6,536 nt of DNA, taken from JAQGMO01 sp050954505. GTDB taxonomy: Bacteria > Pseudomonadota > Gammaproteobacteria > Burkholderiales > Burkholderiaceae_D. Below, piece by piece: positions 1 through 5,915 of the stretch. The stretch is taken from contig JBPBPY010000144.1 of NCBI GenBank assembly GCA_050954505.1, positions 1 to 6,536 on the forward strand, written 5' to 3'. Numbering within the stretch: the stretch's first letter is position 1; every line of letters starts with the position of its first letter. Both the position numbers and the translations under genes were made by a program. The notes under the pieces are model-generated. The model was not told where the DNA came from and did no database searches. It saw nothing but the letters and a program-made list of their open reading frames with translations.

Positions 1-18
1 ATCGCACTGGCACCGCCT

Positions 19-41
19 GAAAACCGGGCACCCGGCCCGGT
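19..41 (-). terminator. probable rho-independent terminator of the lipoprotein gene
   Basis: On the minus strand, 13 bases after the lipoprotein stop codon, a perfect 7-bp inverted repeat (ACCGGGC at 23-29, GCCCGGT at 35-41) encloses a 5-base loop. The stem is almost all G-C, and transcription leftward reads straight from it into a short run of four T. The position and GC-rich stem fit an intrinsic terminator. The U-tract is short, so termination may be incomplete. Confidence 0.6.
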
Positions 42-54
42 CATGCAACGTGCA

Positions 55-1332
55 TCAGAGCCGGCTTGCTGCCGCAATGCTGTCACGCGCCGCCTTGTTC
101 AAACGGATGGAGTAAGGCACCGTGACCAGCACATTGGCCGTGTTGTAATAACCGACTTCGCCCAATGCACTGCCGTCACGAATCACCGCACCGGTGTAGA
201 CGTTGCCGCCAATTTCAGTGAAAGTGCGATATTCCAGGGTGCTGCGCAAGGTCGATGACGGTGGACGCGCCGTGGCGGCAACCCAGACCCGTACCCCGCC
301 CACCGTGGAAATCGACCCATTGCCCAAGGTATAGGTGAGGCCATCGCTGACCGAAGTGGCGCCCGCCGTCAAGACGCTCTCGAGCGTCTGGCTGGTGTAG
401 CAGGGCAGCGGATTGGTGGTGGTTGTGGTGCCATAGCAGTCAAAGATCTGATAGCGGTCACCTTTGCTCACGCCGACATATTTGATATAGCTGGCGTTTG
501 CCAGGTAGGACCTGCTGGTGTCGAGCACCAATGGATTCTGGAACAGCGAATACAGGTAATCGGTGACAAGCGCAGGCGTGGCACCGAGCGCACCGGATAG
601 CGCCGCCGTGGAATAGCCCGAACGCAGTTCCGAAAAGGCGACCGTGCTGCCATCGGCCGCCAGCTGGTCGACCTGAATGGCGCTGCCCACGTAGCTGATG
701 GTCGCGCTGAATCCGGTTTCCGGCGTCGTCAGGATGACACCATTCTTCAGCGTCCAGGGCGGCGCGCGGGCGACCAGCGGCAAGCTGGCGGTCAGGTTCG
801 ACTTCGCGCTTTGGGTAAAGGTTTGCGGACCATTGGTCAATGGAGACTTCAGCAGCAGCGCCGAGGTGGACGAGGCGTAATTCACGCCGTTCACCTGGGT
901 GCCTGCAGCCTTCAAATTGGTGTTGGTACTGTAGCTGCCGCCGCCCGACAGGATCAAGTCCTCGAAGATCTTCTGGTCTGCGCTCAAGGCCAAAGACAGT
1001 GTCACGGGTGTGCTGGTGACGGTGCCGTCGTTGTTCGATACGCTCACTGTATAGCTTGCGCCGATGTCAAGGTAGCTCAATGCGGGCGTGGTATAGCTGG
1101 CAGCCGTGGCACCGGCGATGGCCACATCGTTGCGCCGCCATTGGTAGCTCAGGTTGTTGCCGGTTGCCGCCACGGCCAGCGTCACCGTACCGCCGGTCAC
1201 CGTCACCTGGGCCTGGGGTTGTGTGGAAATTGCCGGCGGATTCGATGACGATCCGCCACCACCGCCACCGCAGGAAGCCAGTACGGCCACCACGCCCAAC
1301 ACCGAAACTGCACGAGTCATCGTTTTACGCAT
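55..1332 (-). CDS. putative lipoprotein with one Ig-like domain and unrecognised C-terminal region
   Basis: The 425-residue product starts with a lipoprotein signal peptide: basic MRKTMTR, a hydrophobic stretch at 8-19, and the lipobox LASC, so lipidation is expected on Cys21. Residue 22 is Gly, not Asp, which favours outer-membrane sorting. A flexible GGGGGGSSS linker (22-30) follows. Residues about 34-114 read as a bacterial Ig-like domain, with the core tryptophan in LSYQWRRN (61-68) and the closing strand YTVSVSNNDG (94-103). Residues about 117-425 are rich in Ser, Thr, Gly and Ala, look beta-rich, and match no family I recognise. Two cysteines in the stretch DCYGTTTTTNPLPCY could form a disulfide. 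The start is well supported: AAAGG (1339-1343) lies 6 nt upstream of the ATG. The gene stands alone, with a terminator just after it. Surface display or cell-envelope binding is likely; no enzymatic motif is visible. Confidence 0.88.
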   Translation of the reverse strand: MRKTMTRAVSVLGVVAVLASCGGGGGGSSSNPPAISTQPQAQVTVTGGTVTLAVAATGNNLSYQWRRNDVAIAGATAASYTTPALSYLDIGASYTVSVSNNDGTVTSTPVTLSLALSADQKIFEDLILSGGGSYSTNTNLKAAGTQVNGVNYASSTSALLLKSPLTNGPQTFTQSAKSNLTASLPLVARAPPWTLKNGVILTTPETGFSATISYVGSAIQVDQLAADGSTVAFSELRSGYSTAALSGALGATPALVTDYLYSLFQNPLVLDTSRSYLANASYIKYVGVSKGDRYQIFDCYGTTTTTNPLPCYTSQTLESVLTAGATSVSDGLTYTLGNGSISTVGGVRVWVAATARPPSSTLRSTLEYRTFTEIGGNVYTGAVIRDGSALGEVGYYNTANVLVTVPYSIRLNKAARDSIAAASRL

Positions 1333-1338
1333 TTGTTA

Positions 1339-1343
1339 CCTTT
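1339..1343 (-). promoter_or_regulatory. ribosome binding site of the lipoprotein gene
   Basis: AAAGG on the minus strand stands 6 nt upstream of the ATG at 1332-1330. It supports this start over the second in-frame ATG four codons later, which has no such site. Confidence 0.6.
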
Positions 1344-1366
1344 AATTATTATCCATCGGGAAACGA

Positions 1367-1395
1367 AGTATCCCAAAACATTTGCACTTGAGCAA
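1367..1395 (-). promoter_or_regulatory. candidate sigma-70 promoter of the lipoprotein gene
   Basis: On the minus strand TTGCTC (1395-1390) and GATACT (1372-1367) are separated by 17 bases, and a TGG just before the -10 box gives an extended -10 element. Transcription would begin near 1360, leaving a leader of roughly 28 nt that contains the RBS. The -35 box matches only three of six consensus bases. A second pair, TTGGGA (1376-1371) and GATAAT (1353-1348), also spaced by 17, matches better in the boxes. It would start transcription inside the RBS, so I prefer the upstream pair. Confidence 0.35.
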
Positions 1396-1576
1396 TGTAT
1401 TCCAATGTTTCGGCTTCGAAATGATTTACTACATTGACGCGTTTGTTGTTACACGCGGCAGCGGGGACCGGTACGCGACCACTGGCATGCCTTGCAACGC
1501 CGGCCGCGCGACGATCGCGATCCCTTGTAACCACCAGCAATCTGGCGAGCACTTACAGCGTAGAGCCTCGCCGATT

Positions 1577-1629
1577 CCAGATTCCTGGCCTGAGTCCAGG
1601 GTTACGGAACTTGACGGCAGGAAATCTGG
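1577..1629. repeat. long imperfect dyad with an inner stem
   Basis: CCAGATTCC (1577-1585) is the reverse complement of GGAAATCTGG (1620-1629) apart from one extra base. Inside it, CCTGG (1584-1588) and CCAGG (1596-1600) form a second, competing 5-bp stem. The RNA could fold as a bulged hairpin or regulate by switching, but no known RNA family is recognised. It may also be chance. Confidence 0.3.
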
Positions 1630-1680
1630 ACATTCTCGCCGACGGACGACCCTTCCCTTCCAATTGCCGAAAAAAGCATT

Positions 1681-1703
1681 GCTGTGTGCTAAATCAGCAC
1701 AGC
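1681..1703. repeat. bulged hairpin, possible leftward terminator
   Basis: GCTGTGTGCT (1681-1690) pairs with AGCACAGC (1696-1703) around an AAATC loop, giving 8 bp with a 2-base bulge. Read leftward, the stem is followed after five bases by six T (1671-1676), which resembles an intrinsic terminator. No leftward gene ends here, so the role is unclear. It may stop antisense transcription from the cyclase gene or act as a DNA site. Confidence 0.35.
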
Positions 1704-1923
1704 CTTGGGCAAACACGCTGCTAATCTAACGCACCTGATATCGCGACGACTTTTGTTGTGCAGTTTCTTCCGCCTGATGACCTGCTGCGCCCTTCCGGCA
1801 TGCAGCCAATTTCAAGCAAGTTTATTTTCTGCAGGCAATTAAATTATCAGACAGCAGCGAAACCTGCAATGATGCCGCACTACCTGGCCTGCCGATCAAT
1901 TCTCTTTGGAAAGTATGTGCCTT

Positions 1924-3060
1924 ATGTCGAACCAAGTTGCCTCCTCTTGCAAGGATGTGTCTCCTCTGCTGTCCCTGCTTGCCAAGATCAAGGACTCCAC
2001 CAGAGACGCCTGCCTGTCGAGCGACTTGCCTGGCGAAGCGCTGCATTGCTTTGCCGACATGACGGCGCTGTTATGCCGCACTCGCATCGCCATGATCTGG
2101 CTGCCTGCCAGCAAACATCGCCCACAGTTTTTCACCTTCGGTTCCGATGACATCGATGTCACTGCGCTCGATTTCATGTCATGGTTCGGTTTCACCAGGC
2201 AGGATATCGACGACTATGTCGGCAATCTCGATGCAGAGGGTAAATCGGTCGCCTTTTCACCTGCCGAACTGGCAACCAGTTTCGACTATTTCTGCAAGGT
2301 TCCGATCGTCGAGGCGTCCGGCACAATTGCCGGTGTATTGTGCATTGCCGATGGTGCCGCACACGCCGAGACCGCCAGGCACAGCGAAATCCTGGCGCAA
2401 CTGGCCAGCCAGATCGGCCGCTGCCTTGACCTGCACAATCGGCTGCACATTTCGGAGCGGCGCGCGCATTCGCTGCAACACAGTGCTGAAGCCGAACGCC
2501 TGAAAGCCGCCGATGCAGAAAAGCGCCTGGCCGTGCTGCACAAGGAAAACGAGATCCTGCGCCGCCTGAGCGAAACCGATTCGCTTACCGGCATCAAGAA
2601 CCGTCGTGCCTTCGACATCGCCCTGTCCGATGAACTCGAACGCCTGGCGCGCATGAGCGGCGTGATTTCGGTGATGATGATCGACGTCGATGAATTCAAG
2701 CAATTCAACGATTCATTCGGCCACATCGCCGGCGACGATGTACTCAAGACTATTGCGCTGCTTTTGCAGAGCTGTTTGCGGCCATATGATCATCTGGCCC
2801 GTTTCGGTGGCGAAGAATTTGCAATCATTTTCTATGGCACCACCGCCGAGGAAGCTTGCCATGTCGCCTCGCGGCTGCACCAGGCCGTGCGCGATTACGC
2901 CTGGACCATCCGCCCGGTGACCATCAGCATTGGCGTGGCGTCAAGCAACGCCCGTGACCATAACGACACCCTGCTGCATCGTGCCGACTCGGCCATGTAC
3001 CGTGCCAAGAAGAATGGCCGCAACCGTATGGAAATGTGGGAAAGCCCGATCACTGCTTGA
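1924..3060 (+). CDS. diguanylate cyclase with GAF-like sensor domain
   Basis: This predicted soluble enzyme makes cyclic di-GMP from two GTP. Counting from the ATG at 1924 (378 residues), about 25-170 resemble a GAF domain, with the typical FCKVPIV...IAGVLCIAD strand pair. A charged helix (about 175-216) then leads to DSLTGIKNRRAF (219 onward), the usual GGDEF entry. The catalytic domain is complete: metal-binding D254, guanine-contacting N262 and D271, and GGEEF at 295-299. The inhibitory-site RxxD (R286, D289) has exactly the PleD spacing, so product inhibition is likely. No transmembrane segment or EAL domain is present, so the signal is probably cytosolic; the ligand is unknown. The start is uncertain. 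GGAAAG (1908-1913) lies 10 nt before the 1924 ATG but only 1 nt before the ATG at 1915, and a TTG at 1906 also opens the frame. The gene appears monocistronic. Confidence 0.93.
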   Translation: MSNQVASSCKDVSPLLSLLAKIKDSTRDACLSSDLPGEALHCFADMTALLCRTRIAMIWLPASKHRPQFFTFGSDDIDVTALDFMSWFGFTRQDIDDYVGNLDAEGKSVAFSPAELATSFDYFCKVPIVEASGTIAGVLCIADGAAHAETARHSEILAQLASQIGRCLDLHNRLHISERRAHSLQHSAEAERLKAADAEKRLAVLHKENEILRRLSETDSLTGIKNRRAFDIALSDELERLARMSGVISVMMIDVDEFKQFNDSFGHIAGDDVLKTIALLLQSCLRPYDHLARFGGEEFAIIFYGTTAEEACHVASRLHQAVRDYAWTIRPVTISIGVASSNARDHNDTLLHRADSAMYRAKKNGRNRMEMWESPITA

Positions 3061-3147
3061 CGGCTCGAGCGCTGGAGGCAATGGGCGTTTGATTTCGGGC
3101 ATTCCCGGGATCTGCACCTGCTTGTACAGCTCCCTTGGTCCGGCATT

Positions 3148-3164
3148 CAAGGTCGAGTACCTTG
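3148..3164 (+). terminator. weak candidate hairpin terminator after the cyclase gene
   Basis: CAAGGT (3148-3153) and ACCTTG (3159-3164) form a perfect 6-bp stem with a 5-base loop. An outer CGG/CCG pairing (3141-3143 with 3165-3167) across a bulge may extend it. No T-run follows, so it is not a classical intrinsic terminator; it could be an mRNA 3' end stabiliser. Confidence 0.25.
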
Positions 3165-3470
3165 CCGCTGTCATGCCATCGGCTTCCAGCAATCCTGCTT
3201 TCCAAAGGCAGATTGAACAACTTCGTCTACCGATAACTTCGGAACCTTTTTGGTGCAACGGTCCATCCCGGTGCATGGATCTGCGGCAGCGCGTCGACGT
3301 GTTCATTTCGTACAAATTGTTGCTGGACTGACTTGGGCCTCTTGCAGCATTCGCTCACAGTGCGTGACCGAACCAGCCATAAATTCCTCAAGGCATTTCT
3401 CTTCCAGCGCTTATACTCTGCAGCCTCTTCCGCTCCGACACCGTCTCCCCAACACGCATTGCCGCTGCTG

Positions 3471-3500
3471 GCCGTGGCCTGAACACGGCTGCGGCACGGC
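3471..3500. promoter_or_regulatory. three hexamer repeats upstream of the sigma-54 promoter, candidate regulator site
   Basis: GCCGTG (3471-3476) and its reverse complement CACGGC (3484-3489) form a dyad with a 7-base spacer. A further CACGGC follows at 3495-3500, in direct repeat with the second at a period of 11, close to one helical turn. The cluster ends 8 bases before the -24 region. It could bind an activator or repressor. The sequence does not resemble the NtrC consensus (TGCACC...GGTGCA), so the protein cannot be named. Confidence 0.3.
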
Positions 3501-3507
3501 TATCAAA

Positions 3508-3524
3508 TTGGCATACTACTTGCT
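3508..3524 (+). promoter_or_regulatory. sigma-54 (RpoN) promoter of the amino acid ABC operon
   Basis: TTGGCATACTACTTGCT matches the sigma-54 consensus YTGGCACG-N4-TTGCW at every position except the two bases after TGGCA (TA for CG), which are often variable. The -24 GG (3510-3511) and -12 GC (3522-3523) have the required 10-base interval, and the flanking CAAA before it and the A at 3527 also fit. Transcription would begin near 3535, about 194 nt before the permease start. Promoters of this type need an enhancer-binding activator such as NtrC and fit nitrogen-regulated amino acid uptake. No clear NtrC site was found upstream. Confidence 0.7.
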
Positions 3525-3631
3525 ATAGTCGGATCATGCGCATTGAAAGCGTTAAATCTTCCACACCGCTTGCGATGCGGACGGCCTGTCGCATTCTCCA
3601 CCTGGCGCTGATTGCGCTCTCCCACCGAACC

Positions 3632-3636
3632 AGGAG
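3632..3636 (+). promoter_or_regulatory. Shine-Dalgarno-like site in the operon leader
   Basis: AGGAG lies 7 nt before an ATG at 3644, a textbook arrangement that opens a 33-codon frame. It is a better ribosome site than that of the permease gene itself. Confidence 0.4.
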
Positions 3637-3643
3637 CTTCCCC

Positions 3644-3745
3644 ATGACGTTGCCCCATCCATGCCTTGCATTGCCGGCAAGCGCCATGCTGTTTTCTTCC
3701 ATAGCGACTCTACAGGGACCGGTCTTCAATGGCATATCAATTTGA
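3644..3745 (+). CDS. possible 33-residue leader peptide overlapping the permease start
   Basis: An ATG preceded by AGGAG opens a short frame whose product begins MTLPHPCLALPASAML. Its middle part is mildly hydrophobic. The stop codon at 3743-3745 lies 15 bases inside the permease gene, so ribosomes translating it would end close to the permease start at 3729. That geometry would allow translational coupling or leader-peptide control. I recognise no homologue and the composition is not distinctive, so it may be a chance frame. The same frame extends back to an ATG at 3536, but that start would sit almost at the predicted transcription start and is unlikely. Confidence 0.28.
   Translation: MTLPHPCLALPASAMLFSSIATLQGPVFNGISI
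3714..3718 (+). promoter_or_regulatory. weak ribosome binding site of the first permease gene
   Basis: AGGGA lies 10 nt before the ATG at 3729. The spacing is long, so initiation may be modest unless helped by upstream translation. Confidence 0.4.
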
Positions 3746-4400
3746 TTTTTCCTCCATCCTTCCCTACCAGGATGTCTTGATCAAGGGCGTGGGAATCACG
3801 ATCGAACTCATCGTCATTGGCGGCATCCTCGGCATCATGGTCGGCATTTTTGGCGCCTGGGCACGCTCGCAGGGCCCGGTCTGGCTCAAACCCATCGTCG
3901 GCGCCTATGTCGAGCTCATACGCAATACACCGTTCCTGATCCAGCTGTTCTTCATTTTCTTCGGGTTGCCCAGCATCGGCGTGCAAATCACTGAAATGCA
4001 GGCGGCGATCCTGGCGATGGTCATCAACCTGGGCGCCTACAGCACGGAAATCATCCGTGCCGGTGTCGGCGCGGTCGGCAACGGCCAGATCGAGGCCGGC
4101 CTGAGCCTGTCAATGACGCGGCTGCAGATCTTCCACTACGTGGTGCTGCGCCCCGCCATGCAAAAGATCTGGCCGGCATTGTCCAGCCAGGTGGTCATTG
4201 TCATGCTTGGTTCGGCGGTCTGCTCGCAGATTGCGGTCGATGAATTGTCGTTTGCGGCCAATTTCATTCAAGGCCGCAACTTCCGCTCCTTTGAAGCCTA
4301 TCTGGTGGCAACCGCCATCTACCTGTTGCTCGCCATTCTCGCGCGCTATCTGCTGCGCAAGATCGGCGAGCGCTTCGTCCATGTCCGGAGGCCTGCATGA
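3729..4400 (+). CDS. polar amino acid ABC transporter permease, first subunit
   Basis: The 223-residue inner-membrane protein belongs to the HisM/GltJ/GlnP-like permease family that forms the channel of amino acid importers. It has about five hydrophobic segments (about 20-44, 56-80, 88-108, 148-170, 188-210). The family motif ELIRNTPFLIQLFFIFFGLP (62-81) follows the first segment. The cytoplasmic EAA coupling loop is at about 119-144 (GQIEAGLSLSMTRLQIF then HYVVLRPAM); here GLSLS takes the usual place of the AxALG core. This loop docks on the ATPase. Length is normal for the family. The gene is first of three: its stop overlaps the start of the second permease (ATGA at 4397-4400). The sigma-54 promoter at 3508 is the obvious driver. 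The substrate cannot be read from the sequence; glutamate, aspartate, glutamine or basic amino acids are all possible. Confidence 0.94.
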   Translation: MAYQFDFSSILPYQDVLIKGVGITIELIVIGGILGIMVGIFGAWARSQGPVWLKPIVGAYVELIRNTPFLIQLFFIFFGLPSIGVQITEMQAAILAMVINLGAYSTEIIRAGVGAVGNGQIEAGLSLSMTRLQIFHYVVLRPAMQKIWPALSSQVVIVMLGSAVCSQIAVDELSFAANFIQGRNFRSFEAYLVATAIYLLLAILARYLLRKIGERFVHVRRPA

Positions 4401-5033
4401 CTACATTCACTCTTTGGGACATTGTCCGCAACCTGCTGCTGGCCGGGCGCTGGACCGTGGTGCTGGCGCTGGCCACCTTTTTGTTCGGCGGCACGCTGGG
4501 CCTGGTCATCATGTTCCTGCGCACCGGACGCAGTGCAGCCCTGCGCCGGCTCAGCAAGCTGTACATCGAACTGTTCCAGGGCACGCCACTGCTGATGCAA
4601 TTGTTTCTTTGCTTCTTTGGCCTAGCACTGTTCGGTGTCGAAGTACCGGCCTGGCTGGCCGCCGGCCTGTCGCTGACCCTGTGGAGCAGCGCCTATCTGG
4701 CTGAAATCTGGCGCGGCTGCGTGGAAGCGATTGCGAAAGGCCAGTGGGAAGCCTCGAGCGTGCTGGCCATGAATTATGGCCAGCAAATGCGCCATGTCAT
4801 CCTGCCGCAGGCTTTGCGCATCGCCATTGCACCCACGGTCGGTTTCTCGGTGCAGATCGTCAAGAGCACCGCCGTGACCTCGATCATCGGTTTTGTCGAA
4901 CTCTCCAAGGCGGGCACGGTCATCACCAACGCCACCTTCCAGCCATTTCTCGTCTATGCAGTGGTCGGCCTGATGTACTTCATCCTGTGTTACCCGCTGT
5001 CGCTGTACAGTCAATCTCTGCAAAGGAAATTAA

Positions 5034-5053
<20 letters not shown>
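4397..5053 (+). CDS. polar amino acid ABC transporter permease, second subunit
   Basis: A 218-residue partner permease of the same family, expected to form a heterodimer with the preceding gene product. Hydrophobic segments lie at about 18-41, 55-80, 85-105, 140-165 and 182-205. It carries the family motif YIELFQGTPLLMQLFLCFFG (56-75), the EAA loop GQWEASSVLAMNYGQQM then RHVILPQALR (115-141), and the typical VQIVKSTAVTSIIG stretch (152-165). The start is secure: GGAGG (4387-4391) lies 5 nt upstream, inside the end of the first permease gene, and the two genes share four bases. Its own 3' end overlaps the ATPase start by 20 bases. Such packing indicates translational coupling and matched subunit amounts. 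Confidence 0.94.
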
Positions 5054-5765
<712 letters not shown>

Positions 5766-5856
5766 CTGTCAAATTCCGGCGTGGTCTCCCCGATAAAAAA
5801 TGCGATTTGAATACAGGATTTTTCCGGCACGATTCGAGGAGATTTACGCCACTACC

Positions 5857-5883
5857 GCGCGTTTTACATGATCAACAACGCGC
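5857..5883. terminator. possible hairpin between convergent genes
   Basis: GCGCGTT (5857-5863) and AACGCGC (5877-5883) form a perfect 7-bp stem with a 13-base loop, between the end of the ABC operon and the end of the leftward gene. Its position suits a shared terminator, but neither side has a T-run, so the call is weak. Confidence 0.3.
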
Positions 5884-5915
5884 CAAAACCCGTTTCAGTG
5901 CTACGGGCATTGCAC

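Larger units (their letters stand above)
1396..1905. other. long non-coding gap between divergent genes
   Basis: Apart from the lipoprotein promoter region to its left, this stretch of about 500 bases has no credible gene. The short open frames in it lack ribosome sites, overlap one another on both strands, and give compositions rich in Arg, Pro and Cys. It does contain two dyads (1577-1629 and 1681-1703) and a weak sigma-54-like match at 1707-1722 pointing toward the diguanylate cyclase gene. I see no clear sigma-70 promoter for that gene. Confidence 0.5.
3061..3507. other. non-coding gap downstream of the cyclase gene
   Basis: These roughly 450 bases carry no open frame with a ribosome site and protein-like composition. 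Visible elements are a hairpin at 3148-3164, a short TCAC-N5-GTGA dyad at 3355-3367, and repeated GCCGTG/CACGGC hexamers at 3471-3500 next to the sigma-54 promoter. The right-hand part probably serves as the upstream control region of the transporter operon. Confidence 0.5.

Noticed and set aside
811..1248. Rightward 145-residue open frame inside the lipoprotein gene
   Set aside because: It lies wholly antisense to a gene with a clear signal peptide, RBS and terminator. Its product is rich in Cys, His, Gly and Arg, as expected for a shadow frame in GC-rich DNA.
1382..1729. Rightward 115-residue open frame in the divergent gap
   Set aside because: It has no ribosome site and a low-quality composition, and it overlaps other frames of equal length on both strands.
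1830..1868. TGCAGG/CCTGCA inverted repeat before the cyclase gene
   Set aside because: Only 6 bp with a 27-base spacer, within what chance gives in a gap of this length.
3412..3417. TATACT as a sigma-70 -10 box
   Set aside because: No recognisable -35 box occurs at 16-18 bases upstream.
3250..3528. Rightward 92-residue open frame before the sigma-54 promoter
   Set aside because: It has no ribosome site, its composition is rich in Ser, Arg, Cys and His, and it runs through the repeated hexamers and the promoter.
3524..3529. TATAGT as a sigma-70 -10 box paired with TTGGCA
   Set aside because: The spacing is only 10 bases. The same bases fit the sigma-54 pattern far better.
3536..3643. Longer 69-residue version of the leader frame
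   Set aside because: Its ATG would lie within a base or so of the predicted transcription start, leaving no room for a ribosome site. The internal ATG at 3644 has a much better one.
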